Below are positions 11,251 through 23,116 of a stretch of 64,000 nucleotides of DNA, in pieces. The translations under genes were made by a program, and so were the position numbers. Each line of letters starts with the position of its first letter. The stretch's first letter is position 1. Location of the stretch: contig JACAXG010000169.1 in assembly GCA_018881555.1 (NCBI GenBank), positions 699,099 through 763,098 on the forward strand. Reading direction: 5' to 3'. Below the pieces are notes generated by a model that did no database searches, had not been told where the DNA came from, and saw nothing but the letters and a program-made list of their open reading frames with translations. The DNA is from Amblyornis subalaris (lineage: Eukaryota > Chordata > Aves > Passeriformes > Ptilonorhynchidae).

Positions 11251-13738
11251 CTGCCGAGATACAAAACCACATTGTCATGTACAAAAAGATTAGTGAATCC
11301 TCCCTTCCCCCAGCTGAACACAAAGCTTTATTTTTTTTAATTTAATCTATTCAGAGAGGTAACTGTTGCTATTCAGCCACCATCCGCGCCTCCAGTGACT
11401 TTTCATGTCATTACAGATTCCTTCATGGCTCACTGCACCTCAAACCCAATGGGAAAAGCAGCAATTGTCCACACTAATTATCCCATAAAGACAGAGAAGT
11501 TGTTCTGTGGGGCAGACAAAGGGGCTTGGGATTTGGGGGAGGGGGAGAAAAGAAGTGAGCTGGAGAGAGGGGTGTTATTGGGAAAATGGCAATATTGAAG
11601 GTAGAGAACCAGCCTCAAAAACCTGCTCATCTTGTAAGGTACCTACATGGAATAGTACAAGAACGCCTCGTCACTCCTGCACCACAATCTTGCATATTTG
11701 ACCTTATCCCCACTTCACCCACGATGATACAACACTCCCCACCATAACTGGAATATTTGGGAGTCTCAAAATAGTTTGGTTTCTACACACAGGATCAAAC
11801 TGAACAAAATATCTGAGTTCAGACTCTGTCAGACTGCCATCCTCCAAATCCGTGCTCCTTCCCCCAAAGATCCCTGAGCAGGGTATTCTCTGCTGGCCAC
11901 CTCCTGCCCCTGCACTTTGGGCACTGCACACCTCCGTGAGCCTAAAGGCCCTACAAAGGGCCTTGGAACATGGGAAAACTCCATGCCATAAATCTTAGGA
12001 ATCCCAGGGTGATGTGTTTAGAAATGTGAAGGAATTGGACCCTCACTTTGTGAATGTTAATAGGCTACTTACTCCCCATCTGGTAGAAGTGATAAATTAG
12101 CAGTACTGAGCAATATCTCTATAATGTTTACATTAGGAGTAGTTTCCAGGGAGCTGGGAGGGTTGGCAGGGTGAGGAAGTGGCATCCCCAGTACCCACAC
12201 AGGACCTCTCACTGCATGGTACATCACCAGCGTGGAGCAGGGCAAAAGCAGAGCCAGAAAACAAGAAATCACTGAGAGCAGCTGCTCTCTTTCTTTTCTG
12301 GCTAAAAAGCCATATCCAAAAGATGCTTATTCCTGCCGCAGCCAGCACTTGTAATTTACTGGATATCCTGGCCCCATTCGGAGCTTCCAGTGGAAACAAG
12401 ATAAAGTTTGAAGAACGACATGGAAAACAAAAGAAAATCTACAGAAAATTGGCCGATGAATTTGTTCTTTTTTTACTCATGGACAATTTTTACTGAAGAC
12501 AGTCATTTTCCAGAGTAGTGTCTTTCATGTCTGGAAAACCCACAGAACCTATCGTTTATGGCAGAAACTGTTTCTTTCTCACCAGACTATCAAAGGCAGT
12601 TTGAAAAAGCCGATGACTAATGAAGATGGGACTTTAGATAAGAGATTTCTCCCTGTAAGTGATTTTCCCTGTGGCAAGAGTTTGCGATGTGAAACACAGG
12701 GCTCCAGCTACACTGGGAGATGCAGCAGAAGGCAAAGCTGAGCTCTGATCCAACCACAAACATCCAATACAACAGCCAAAGGAAAACAAAGCAACTCGCC
12801 AACTCAACTGCACTGTTTGGAAATGGCTTTTTTCCCCCCAAAGCCCCACTTCAGCACATTTGGAGCTTCCACCACCCNGCTCAGCTCCTCCTTGGGCTGG
12901 AGCGGAGCCTGGGCTTTGGCAGGATGGGCTCCAGCAGACACCAGGTCCTGCTGGCACAGGCAGAGAGCAGCTCCCAGCACTGAGAATCGCCAGCAGCACA
13001 AAGTGTGCTCATCTGCACTGAGCCTGGCCTTGGTACCAGGCAGACTGGGACGAGCTGGGAAAAAGCTTCCTTCCAAACCTCCCAGCAAGCTGAAGCCTTC
13101 AGCTATGGCATGTATAGTCTGAGGGGGAAAGGCAAAGAACAAAAAGGGCATGAGACACCTAAATCAGAGAGGAAAGAGTGCTGTGCTGCCTGGCTCATCC
13201 CTCTGCCAGAGAAGGATTCCTCTCAAACGTGTAATTGCCATTTCCATTTCAATTGATTCCCATGGCAGGGAATGCTCCTTGGGGGATTTCTACAGCCTGA
13301 CAGATCATGGGAATAGGAAAATGCTGCTGATGCTCAAACTACACACTCCTTTATTCAGCTTTGGTCCCCTATTTCTAGTCCCACAGCTCCAGGCAGTCTG
13401 CCGATGCTTCCTGGTTATTCCAAAATTGTCTTTTCTATGTAGGAAATGACCATTTTTTACACCCATATTCCAGAACTGAGGTCATGCCACGGCAGTCACC
13501 CTCCTGCCCATGGTCACTGGTGTGAGACCAAGGGGCTGATTTACAACTGGTCCCATCACAGGCCTCCTCATGGCTCCGAGAGAGGTTTTCCTGGGGGGTC
13601 AGAAATGCACCCTCTAGGCTGAGAAACACCCTCATGACCAGCACAGAGCCCCATGGCCCTGCCTGGAGGAGGGGACACACCTGCAAACCCCACTGGGGCC
13701 CTGCAAACCCCAGGTCCCACTGGGGTGACCAACAAAAG

Positions 13739-14211
13739 AAAGATGTGGACCTGTTGGAATGAGTCCAGAGGAGGTCACTAACTTGACCACAGGACTGGAG
13801 CTTCTCTGCTCTGGAGCCAGGCTGGGAGAGCTGGGCATGTTCACCTGGAGAAGAGGAGGCTCCAGGGAGACCTTAGAGCCCCTTCCAGTTCCTAAAGGGG
13901 CTCCAGGAGAGCTGCAGAGGGACTTGGGACAAGGACGTGGAGGGACAGGACAAGGGGGAATGGCTTCAAACTGTCAGAAGGCAGGGTTAGATGGGATATT
14001 GGGAAGGAATTCCTGGCTGTGAGGGTGGGGAGGCCCTGGCACAGGTTGCCCAGAGAAGCTGTGGCTGCCCCATCCCTGGGAGTGTCCAAGGCCAGGTTGG
14101 ACGGGGCTTGGAGCACCCTGGGGTAGTGGAAGGTGTCCCTGCCCATGGCAGGGGTGGGACTGAATGAGCTTTAAAGTCCCTTCCAACCCAAACCAGTCTC
14201 TGATTTCATGA
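13739..14211 (+). mobile_element. CR1 LINE 3' end
   Basis: It reads in CR1 sense: GAGCCAGGCTGGGAGAGCTG, TTCACCTGGAGAAGAGGAGG, GGGACAAGG, GGGTGGGGAGGCCCTGGC and CCCTGCCCATGGCAGGGG, ending in TTCCAACCCAAACCAGTCTC. The octamer tail is degenerate (TGATTTCATGACC). The 5' truncation point is approximate. Confidence 0.9.
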
Positions 14212-15006
14212 CCATTCCAGAAACAAACTGAGTACATGGAGTTGCAAGTGTGACTCTTGAGGATCCTCCAGCTTTTCCACCCCCAGCAGGATCACTGCAG
14301 AACTCTCTGCCAGAGAACACGTCCATGGGAGGCTTTGTCTCTTCCAGAGTATTTTTCTTCCCAATCCACATACAGATCCCAGGGTACCCAGTGCAGAGAT
14401 TTTGATGATTACTCTTTCCTACTGTTGTTTTGTGGGATTAACTGCCCTCCAGACCTAAAGGATAATATTTTTTTTCCTCCAGCCCTAACAAAACTTGATG
14501 GAAAGCTCAAGGCTTCAGAGTTGCTGAGCTNAAGTCTCCACCGGTGACTGAAAGGCACCTCTCTCCCTGGGTTTCCAGTTGTTTATTCCAGCTGGCAACC
14601 ACACACTCCCAGTAATGGAAAGTCTAAGTGCAGCAGACAAGGACAATGACTAAACACTGCAGACACCCAGGATGGAGCACGTACAGCAGGTCCTCAGCCA
14701 CACAGGACCATTCCACGTGGTTATGTGGGAGCTGCAGGGCTCTGGGTTTTCTAGAAAAGGAACCAGCTCAGTTATGAACCTGCCTGAACAGCACAGAGTT
14801 AAACATGGGAAACTCACCACTCAGCTGATGCATCTACTGTTTTTGTTAGTTTTCAAGCTCCCAAATTTAGATGAAATATATTTTACTCCCTATGAGAAAT
14901 CTCCACGTAGAGCCCATAGGTTGCTGTATAAAAATACATCACTAATTTTAGACAACCAGTGTAAATTGCATTCACCACTCTAAAAGGCAAAACCAAACCA
15001 AATCAG

Positions 15007-15023
15007 GAAAAAAAAAAAAAAAA
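15007..15023. repeat. Poly(A) run
   Basis: A run of about 17 A in an AT-rich segment just upstream (minus-strand downstream) of the EXD3 exon at 15429. No retrogene sequence sits next to it. Confidence 0.85.
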
Positions 15024-15428
15024 CAACTTCAAACATGAAAACTTTGATATATCCACTTGCCAAAAAGGACTTCTCTATCAAATTCAACTCTCATTTTTTT
15101 CAGCTACTAGAAATATTCTTCCCCCTCCCCCCAAGATCCTCCATTTAATGGACAAAAAAAGTGTTTAAAACAAAACAAAAGCAACTTCGATTTTTTTCCC
15201 TTCTGTAACTCAGCCTTGGAAACTCTAGCTCTTTTCTAGGAGCCCCTGAGCTGCTCCCCATCACACTGAGCTACCTTTTCTTTTCACTTGTAGCTGCAAA
15301 TGCACAGGCACTTCCCCTGAGTGCTGGAATGAAAGCAGCCATGAAGGATTGTGAGTCTGACCCCAGTGTCTTGGCCTGGACATGCTCTGCATCCAGAGGA
15401 ACTGCTGTGTGCAGGGGCTCAGCCTTAC

Positions 15429-15488
15429 CTTCCCCAGCTCATGCTTTGTCCAGAGAAGCTGAAGGGTTTTCAGCAGCAGGAGTGGGTC
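15429..15488 (-). CDS. EXD3: EXD3 coding exon (second coding exon)
   Basis: This 20-codon exon encodes DPLLLLKTLQLLWTKHELGK. Human EXD3 has DPLLLLQALQTLWSTRERKQ immediately after its short amino-terminal exon, as I recall. The minus-strand acceptor is a long pyrimidine tract ending CCAGGCCAG, followed directly by GAC for the Asp. The donor is GGGGAAG/GTAAGG, a strong match to consensus. Both junctions are phase 0, so it fuses in frame with the exon at 11083-11250 and with the proposed first exon at 47309. The start codon is not in this exon: the frame upstream runs into the pyrimidine tract of the intron. Confidence 0.88.
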
Positions 15489-16261
15489 CTGGCCTGGAGG
15501 AGGGGGAAGAGAGAGAGAGAAAAGGAGGGAGAAAAACAAAACAAAACAGATTTATTGGTTCTGTAGAGGCAGCCCAGACACACTGGGGCATTGTTTCACC
15601 CCAGAGAAATCAGCTACTCCGTGCTGGAAACCACCAACCTCCAACTGCCAGTCAGGATTAGTGCGTAAAACCCTGCACTCTGAAATCCTAACAAAATCAC
15701 AGCCAGCAGCCAGGCATGGCTTTAACTCAGCACCCNGTGGGCTCCTGCACTCCAAAGCTGTGCTGCTGCATTTACAGCCAAATCCTGCTGCTGTTCCACA
15801 CCCTGCCCACCCCCACCCCCTTTCCGTATGAAACCAAACGATCCTGGAAGACTGAGCACCTTGCACAGGTTGGGAGGGATGATAAACACAGGAATTTTTA
15901 ATGAATGGCTCTGAAGTGAAACCTCTTGGCAATCTGAGGATGGAGGAGGGAGTGGGTGATTTCGGGGTGGCTCAGCCCCCGTGAGCTGGGCCAGCACAGG
16001 GACCTGGGTGTGCTCAGGGGGGTCTGCCCTGCCAGGCTGGACACTACCGGGGCTCTGGTGGGATTCGGGCAAGATGGTTCCTGAGGAAGAGGGAAGATGA
16101 AAGGCTGCTGTGACCAGTGGCAAGGCTAAACAAAGGGGATCAAATATTTCAAAAGAAGGTTATTTGGAATTTTCCTCTTGCTTTTCACCTAGTTATTGCA
16201 GAACTTGCATTCAGTTGTTCTTCTGTGTGTTATCATTCCTCATATAGTTATTCACCTCACC

Positions 16262-16295
16262 ATTATTCATCATACCAATATTCATCATACCAGTA
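16262..16295. repeat. Short tandem duplication
   Basis: A 16-bp unit, TTCATCATACCAATAT, is repeated once with one change. It lies within an AT-rich stretch. Confidence 0.7.
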
Positions 16296-17504
16296 TTTCT
16301 AAACCAATTGTTTAGGAATACTTCATTTAAAAAGCAATAACATGTTTGATATCTGATTCTATTTAATTCACAATCATTTACTTANGAAACCAAGACACAA
16401 AATATTCTGAATGAAAATCGTCTGTGGCATCAACAGTTTAAGCTTGAAGAATGAATTTTAAAATCTGAATGAGCTCTCCAAAACCACTCCTCCTGGTGCA
16501 CCTCCCCTTATGTTTTCACACAGCCAAAAGAAAAATGTTAAACTGAAAAGGAAACATCCTTTCAATCACCTTCTGCATTTTACAATTCCTAAAGAGCTCA
16601 TTTCCAAATGCTAGACTTCATGCTCAGTATCCTATCACACTTCATATTTCAGCTCACAAAAAACTACTTCAGCTGTGAAATGCTCTACCTCATCCAACTG
16701 AACTCTGAGGCACTACATTTATAAAATATTTGAAGTAGCAAGCTGATTACTGGTTGAGCCAAGAGTATGATAGTATTCCCATTATCCANTAACCTCTGGG
16801 AAACACCAGCCAAATTAAAAATGCCACATTTACAATTCACAAGATAATATTTTCTCTCTTCTCTGGTTGTTCTGAAATGTTGAACTCTCCAAACACTGGC
16901 AGTTCTCAGCTACTGCTCCTCCTTTGGAAAAAGAAAAAGCTCTTTTTACACCAAAACAGAAGAAAAGCCAGATCCCTACTCCCCACTAAATTAGCAAATT
17001 ACAGTCAAATTCAGTCCGTGTGTGTGTGCATATCTGCACACTCTCCTCTTGGCCTGACTCCCAAAGAAATTTATACACACACGGGAAAAAAAATTAGAAT
17101 GCAACACAGTGTGTAACCAAATACACTATAAATCTGAGCTGTAATTAATGCAGAGAACAGGCTGGAATGATACAGGAAATGAGAGCAGTTAGGAGAGCAG
17201 TGTTTCACTTCAGATACAACCAGTAATTCAACTTGTTAAAAAGCTTTCTAAACCTCAGTCAACAAACCCAGCCCTTTTCTTACTGACTGTTTCCTACCCT
17301 ACCTCCCTGCCACTGAAACCCGAGCTGATATAGCCAGAGGAAAACATCTCTGCAGTCAGTTTTAACCAGGGCAGCGGTGCCAGCGTGGCACTGAGCAGCC
17401 ACAGGTACCCAGGGAGCACCTTGCCTGCCCCAGAGCCTGGAACTGAACACACCCAGAATGGAGTTATCTCCACAGAGCCCACCCGGAGCACAGCATCCAG
17501 CTCC

Positions 17505-17705
17505 AGGCTCCTCGGCACGGGAGGGACATGGACCTGTTGGAGCAAGTCCAGAGGAGAAGATTCCAGGAAGACCTCAGAGCCCCTTCCAGTGCCTAAAGGG
17601 CACTCTTGGAACAAGAGAGCTAGAGAGGGATTTTGGACAAGGGCCTGGGGTGTCAGGACACAGGGNAATGGCTTCCCACTGCCAGAGAGCAGGGATTGAA
17701 CAAGG
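17505..17705 (+). mobile_element. CR1 LINE fragment
   Basis: It holds GGACCTGTTGGAGCAAGTCC, AGCCCCTTCCAGTGCCTAAA and CACTGCCAGAGAGCAGGGA in CR1 sense order. It is truncated at both ends: the GAGCCAGGCTGG block is deleted and nothing follows the CAGGG block. Confidence 0.82.
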
Positions 17706-18782
17706 AGAGAAACTCTGAGAAATCNCCCNCTGGTGTCAGAACAGGGCTGTTCCCTTCCCTACCTGGTAAGGCTTCTAAGAATCTAAGGATGAGACACAGT
17801 CAGAGGCTAAACAAAACAAAATCCCACAAGCAGTTGCTTCCAGAGCCAGACATAAACAGGAGAGCAAAGCCACCTCATGCTCCTGTCTCATCGCACCCGA
17901 GGAAGGACACTGCAGTTCATGCTGGACCTTGAGCTATTGCACCCAGTTACTCTGCAGCTGAGGCAGAAGATGGAAATGTGAAGATCTACATCATTTTGTC
18001 TCCTGAAAGAAATGAAGAATTCATCTGTTCTGTCTCCTGCAGGACCTCTTTGGAGGACTGTCCTCATGGTTCTCCTGGCACTCCTAAAGAGTGAAAAATG
18101 AGTGTCTTTGGCATGGATAATTAATCAATAACTAATGATATATTCCAACTGGATACCAGACAGGTACCTGCCCATCCATATCCAAGTAGAAATGAGAGAA
18201 GCAGCAGTAAACCAATGCCAGGATATCCAAGAATAAAACAACAGGACCTTATAGGGAGTTTCCTAAGCCTTCCAGACAAATCTGGATAGCAGGCGACTGC
18301 TCCACACAAAAGGGAGCAAGGCAGTAGTAAAAGGGAAGGAGGAATAAAGCAAAGAGATTGAAAACCAAGTGGTCAGAACTGCACCACAAGTGCTTCTGGG
18401 CTCAGCTCAGGACAAGAACAAGGCAAGGATGGGGCACAATGGCCAGAAAAACCCCATCATGTCCCACAAAGGACACCCAGAATCTCCAATGCTAAAGAGA
18501 ACTTAAATCCTGCAGAGAGTCCTACATCCCGAAGAGACAACCAGCTATTAGCAAGGGGCATTCAATGAGCAAAATAAAGAAAAAAAGGGTGCAAAAAAAA
18601 AANCCAGTGTGGGAAGTCAGAGAGCAGTAGCTCTCCCTGCTCCAGCTGGGAGCAGCCGAGGTGGGCCAGGGCCTCCACGCTGGCCAGGACGTGTCCCAGG
18701 CAGCTAAGCCCATTCCATTCCCAGATCGAGCTCAAGAGAAAGTGCTCAGTCTGACACTGACCCTTCACAGCTTCGAAAAAGG

Positions 18783-18806
18783 GGGTTGCAGAGCATAAAA
18801 TACCTG
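18783..18806 (+). repeat. Left 24-bp direct repeat flanking ERV fragment
   Basis: It reads GGGTTGCAGAGCATAAAATA followed by CCTG. It matches 18978-19001 with a single mismatch (G versus C). This is longer than the 4-6 bp target duplication normal for a retrovirus. Confidence 0.85.
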
Positions 18807-18812
18807 GAAAAG

Positions 18813-18977
18813 TGTCTTGGTTTAAGACAATTTAAAGGAGAATGCTCTGGAATGAGCTGCCTTCCTTTATGGATTCAACCAATCCCTTTCCACCAATAAG
18901 GAATGAATATGAGATGTAAGTGAAAAAATATCAATTTACTAACAAACAGAACTGCAACAGTCGAGAAATAACAGCAA
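18813..18977 (+). mobile_element. LTR-derived endogenous retrovirus fragment
   Basis: The segment starts at TGTCTTGGTTTAAGACA, the kind of terminal sequence I associate with songbird ERV LTRs. It continues with GAATGAGCTGCCTTCC, GGATTCAACCAATCCC and TTTACTAACAAACAGAACTG, which resemble LTR and leader sequence of those elements. There is no gag, pol or env coding sequence; it is a short remnant. It lies between two 24-bp direct repeats. Family assignment is from memory and uncertain. Confidence 0.5.
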
Positions 18978-19001
18978 GGGTTGCAGACCATAAAATACCT
19001 G
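18978..19001 (+). repeat. Right 24-bp direct repeat flanking ERV fragment
   Basis: It reads GGGTTGCAGACCATAAAATA followed by CCTG and is the partner of 18783-18806. The 171 bp between the two copies is mostly the LTR-like piece. Confidence 0.85.
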
Positions 19002-19823
19002 TCAAAGCCTCACCAAATCAAGGTTAGAGCAGGTTGGTGGAGACCTCAAAAAGACATATCTGCACCCACTCCAGCAAGACACAAAAGACCTCGAGTTCTT
19101 CCTCAGACAGTTTCTTCCAATAGCATGTTCCTGTTTTAAACATTTTACATTAATATATTTCCTTTCAGTGTTTTTCATTTTGAAAATAAATGAGATCTAC
19201 CCTGAGCGTGGTACCAAAATTGCAGGAGATGGTAAATCAAACATCTTCCAGTTCTCAAGATCTGTGGTTACATTTCAAAACCATATAAACCACAAGGCTT
19301 ATATTTTTGAGTTAGAAAAGTGCCTTTGAGGAAAGCCATAAAGTACTTTCTGTTCATTCTCTGCTTTTCCTTTGTGCATCCATCACTCAAACCCTGCTGT
19401 GATCACAACAAAAGCAGTGCCTGGGGGCTGGTGAGGTAAGCACTGGGTTTGCTGGTGAGGTTTGCAGTGTTGTCCTTGCAAAATTCTGCTGCATTATTCA
19501 CCAGTGCTGCTGAAACGCCCTGGCAAGAGAACCCCATGTTCTGACTGAGCCTTCTTGTGTCTCTTGCCTGAGGAAAGTGAGACATCCAACCCCAGAGGAG
19601 GAATTTCCCAAGGAAAAAACCTCCTTGACACTTTCTCTTTGTGCCCAAAGCCATTAAATGCCCTGAGGCCAGAGATCTGGAGGAATTACAGTCAGCAAAA
19701 GAAAAGATACTGAATGAAAAAAAGCAACCCCAAAAAAGAAGGCAAAAGTGACTGAAATGCAGGATCACAGCCTCCAAACTGCTGAAAGTCACGGACAGGG
19801 AAGGCCCAAGACAAAATGCTAAT

Positions 19824-20150
19824 TATAGAATCACGAATTCATGGAAACACAGAATATCCTGACCTGGAAGGGACTCACAGTATCATGGAGTCCAGCTCCT
19901 GGCCCTGCACAGACACCCCAACAATCCCACCCTGTACATCCCTGGGAGCATTGTCCAAACGCTCCTGGATCTCTGGCAGCCTTGGGGCTGCGCCCATTCC
20001 CTGGGGAGCCTGTTCAGTGCCCACCACCTCCTGGGGGAAGAACTTTTTCCTGATATCCAACCTGACCCTCCCTGGCACAGCTCCAGCTGTTCCCTGGGTC
20101 CCATCCCTGCTCACAGAGAGCAGAGATCAGAGCTGCCCCTCTGCTGCCCC
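19824..20150 (-). mobile_element. CR1 LINE 3' end, CCCTGGGAGC subfamily
   Basis: It starts with TATAGAATCACGAATTC-type octamers and runs through GACACCCCAACAATCCCACC, CTCTGGCAGCCTTGGGGC, CATTCCCTGGGGAGCCTGTT and CAACCTGACCCTCCCTGGCAC. This subfamily recurs at 29857, 34498, 45702 and 52780. Confidence 0.88.
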
Positions 20151-21009
20151 TACAATCGTTATGGGTTTTTTAGGCAGCCAGCTTGTCCCTCTGCCCTGCA
20201 AGTTAATGGAATTTTAATAAATGTTTAATGGAATATCCAACAAATCCAACCCAGCCCGTAAACAATCAGTGAATTTTGACTACTACTTATTGTTTTGTGT
20301 GCCTTCTGCCCCAATAAATGCCCGAAATCTGTTTTCAGTGAAAACTCTCGCTCATCTCAACATGTCTTTGAGATGTTTTTCTCAAAGGAAAATAAAAATT
20401 CGAGATATTTCCATGTCCCCCTAAGGGCAGCTGGCCCTGGACACCAATAAAGGCAATGCACGAGCTGCGGGTTTGGGTGAGCAGAGTCACGAGGGCCACA
20501 CCCACACTGTGTCATTTAAATTACAGCTGAGGACCAACAAATTGTGTGTACTAATCCAAGTCTCTTATCAAAACCTACTTTGTCTCAATTTTGTTCAGAA
20601 GTGGCTGCAGCTCGCACCAGGTGTGTGCTGGTTTTGCAGAAAAACAGGCTGAGAGAGCACAGAAATGTCACCACTTTGATGGTGCAAAAATGAACAGATA
20701 CATTTCCTAGGGACCAAATTTGAACCTCTGAGGACGAACTAATTTAATTAAAAAGGTACAAAATTTCTCCATAGAAATCCCCAGATTGTGACACCTTCCA
20801 GGTGTTCTTGCTGTGCCTCTCTTTAATGGCCACATGTAACATAAATAAACCTTCCAGTCTTGTTTAAGTAGTTTTGAGCTTGAGAAAATGATTCCATATG
20901 GAACGTCTCCTAATAATGCAAAATGACATTTAAAAGACATAGAACCAAATCCAGAATATACAGGTATAGGCTTATGCATTGTAAAAGTCTGAATCGGAAA
21001 TTAAAAAAA

Positions 21010-21042
21010 AATACAATAAAGAAATACAATAAAGAAACAAAA
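21010..21042. repeat. AT-rich tandem repeat
   Basis: The unit TACAATAAAGAAA is repeated twice, next to an A-run at 21003-21010. Confidence 0.8.
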
Positions 21043-21119
21043 GGTTAAGGACTACATGATTTTAAAATAAGTAGAAAGACTTCAGAAAAAGCAAATATTT
21101 GTAGATATGTGGCTGTTAC

Positions 21120-21205
21120 TCAGAGGGGCATGGCAGTGCCATTCTCCTTTTCCTTTGTAGGAGGCTTCTTCAGTGATTTTTGCTTACTTGGATTTATGCC
21201 AGGGT
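21120..21205 (-). other. Candidate terminal exon with stop codon
   Basis: The minus-strand acceptor GTTATCTCTCCTCAG is followed by 27 lysine-rich codons (PGINPSKQKSLKKPPTKEKE, then NGTAMPL) and TGA at 21120-21122. It enters in phase 1. There is no convincing AATAAA within 400 bp on the minus strand. Lysine-rich frames are easy to obtain by chance from A-rich DNA. Confidence 0.18.
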
Positions 21206-21628
21206 CTGAGGAGAGATAACAAACATGCTACATATCCATGGAGTGGGTAAAGATGTCACACACCCCAGAATCAATGCTCATCAATCAAAACAGATATGAC
21301 ACAGATTTTATGTCACAGTTAGGATTATGCTATTGCAGCAGTGCTTGGTCCTGCCAAGTCATCCCTGTGTCGTGCTGAATGATCACTTTCAAGAGATGCT
21401 GAACCCTCTGCTAAGTCTGAAGTCTCCAGCAAACCCGGGACTGAAATACGGAAATCCCTTTGGAAACAGAAATTACTGTGATGAGACCCCCGCCTCACCC
21501 TGCTGCTCCACAGCATCCTCAGGAAGCCAGTTCCCACAGCAGGGCAATTTTTTGCTGATTCCTTTATCTTTTGGAGTAACTCCTTGTGTTTCCATCCTGG
21601 GTGTACCCACTAAAAACCTCTACTCACA

Positions 21629-21714
21629 TGAACACAGAATGCTTGGGATTGGAAGGGACCTTAAAGCTCATCCACTCCCACCCCCTGCCATGGGCAGGGA
21701 CACCTCCCACTAGA
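21629..21714 (-). mobile_element. CR1 LINE short 3' fragment
   Basis: Only the last part of the element is present: AACACAGAATGCTTGGGATTGG, ACCTTAAAGCTCATCC and CCATGGGCAGGGACACC. It stops at CCACTAG. Confidence 0.83.
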
Positions 21715-22262
21715 GCAGCTCCATCACGTAACTCCTTCTCTGGTTTCAGAGAGAGGGACAAGCAAAGGGTATTTAGTGCACAAGAAACTGCAACAGTCCA
21801 GAGGTGGGACAGGTTATTTTGGGACACATTTTTCTCAGCCAGTCAGAACCTAGGAGGTACAATGTCCGAGCAGTGGCTTTGTCAGCATTGCTTGAACCTC
21901 CTTCTCCATTTCTAATTGAGAACACATGTCCCAAATGACATTTAATGGCACTGCTGGAATTTGCCTGTACTTTTGCAACAATGCCAAGGATCATATTTCC
22001 TCCTTCACCCACAATGAAACACAACCTCTGCCTGTTTGGCACCCATGTCAGCACAGGTGACAGGGGGACAGCCGGACAGCCACCGCTCCCTGCAAAACCC
22101 GTGGCACTGAACCAAATGAGTTATGGCTGGGAGTGGAGGGAACAGGGAAATAAAAATGTAGTTTTCCCCAAAAAGAATCAAAACCCAAACAACTTACCAA
22201 GCAGGCAAGAAGCAGAGCTCCAACCTACTGAGGAATCATTGAGTGGTGAACTCAAGAACTCA

Positions 22263-22456
22263 GAGGGTGGGGAGGCCCTGGCACAGGTTGCCCAGAGGAG
22301 CTGTGGCTGCCCCATCCCTGCAAGTGTCCAAGGCCAGGTTGGATGGGGCTTGGAGCACCCTGGGGTAGTGGAAGGTGTCCCTGCCCATGGCAGGGGGTGG
22401 AATGAGATGAGCTTTAAGGTCTCTTCCAGACCAAAATACTCTGGAATTCTATTCTA
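22263..22456 (+). mobile_element. CR1 LINE 3' end
   Basis: It is in CR1 sense: GGGTGGGGAGGCCCTGGCAC through CCATGGCAGGGGGTGGAATG, to a tail TCTGGAATTCTATTCTA. It faces the minus-strand copy at 22783-23116, so the two form a separated inverted pair. Confidence 0.88.
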
Positions 22457-22782
22457 AGAAGACCATTGCCAAAGTAACGGCTTCAGCAAAATTTTGGGAA
22501 CTGCCATGTTCCCCTGCATCCCCCACACCTCCATGCCTCAGGACACAGGCTGCTTCAGTGAGCTCTGTGCCTGTGGGCCTGGTGCACACCGGGCATGTTG
22601 GAGCAGGTGGGTGCTGTTGGGTCTGTGGATGCTGCTGGGGCACCTGAGACCGGATGCCCACAGCCCTGCTCCCCAAAACAGCACCAGGCAGATGTGCTCT
22701 GAGGCCTGGAGGTGAGTGTGGACCTGTGCAGGCAGAGCCCCTGCACATCACCCACCAGAGCAGTGCCCAACCTCAGCTTAAT

Positions 22783-23116
22783 AGAGTCACAAGATCCCAG
22801 GCTGGTTTGGCGGGAAGGGACCCTACAGCCCATCTCATTCCTTGCTGTTGGCAGGGACACCTTCCACTAGCCCAGGTTGCTCCAAGCCCTGTCCAGCCTG
22901 GCCTTGGACACTCCAGGGATGGGGCAGCCACAGCTTCTCTGGGCAACCTGTGCCAGGGCCTCCCCACCCTCACAGCCAAGAATTGCCTCCCAATATCCCA
23001 TCTAACCCTGCCTTCTGGCAGTGGGAAGCCATTTCTCCTTGTCCTGTTATTCCAGGCCCTTGTCCCAAGTCCCTCTCCAGCTCCCTTGGAGCCCTTTAGG
23101 CACTGGAAGGTACTTT
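22783..23116 (-). mobile_element. CR1 LINE 3' end
   Basis: It starts at AATAGAGTCACAAGATCCC and carries all blocks down to CAAGTCCCTCTCCAGCTCCC and CTTTAGGCACTGGAAGG. It is about 140 bp more complete at the 5' side than the facing copy. Confidence 0.88.

Larger units (their letters stand above)
11251..15428 (-). other. EXD3 intron 2
   Basis: This is a 4,178-bp intron containing one sense CR1 copy (13739-14211), a poly(A) run at 15007 and otherwise unique sequence. No additional coding exon is needed or seen. Confidence 0.75.
15489..18782. other. Start of proposed EXD3 intron 1
   Basis: There is a purine tract (GA-rich) at 15508-15550, an AT-rich repeat-poor block at 16140-16900 and one CR1 fragment (17505-17705). 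I see no start-codon exon with a phase-0 donor here that is better than the one at 47309. Confidence 0.4.
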
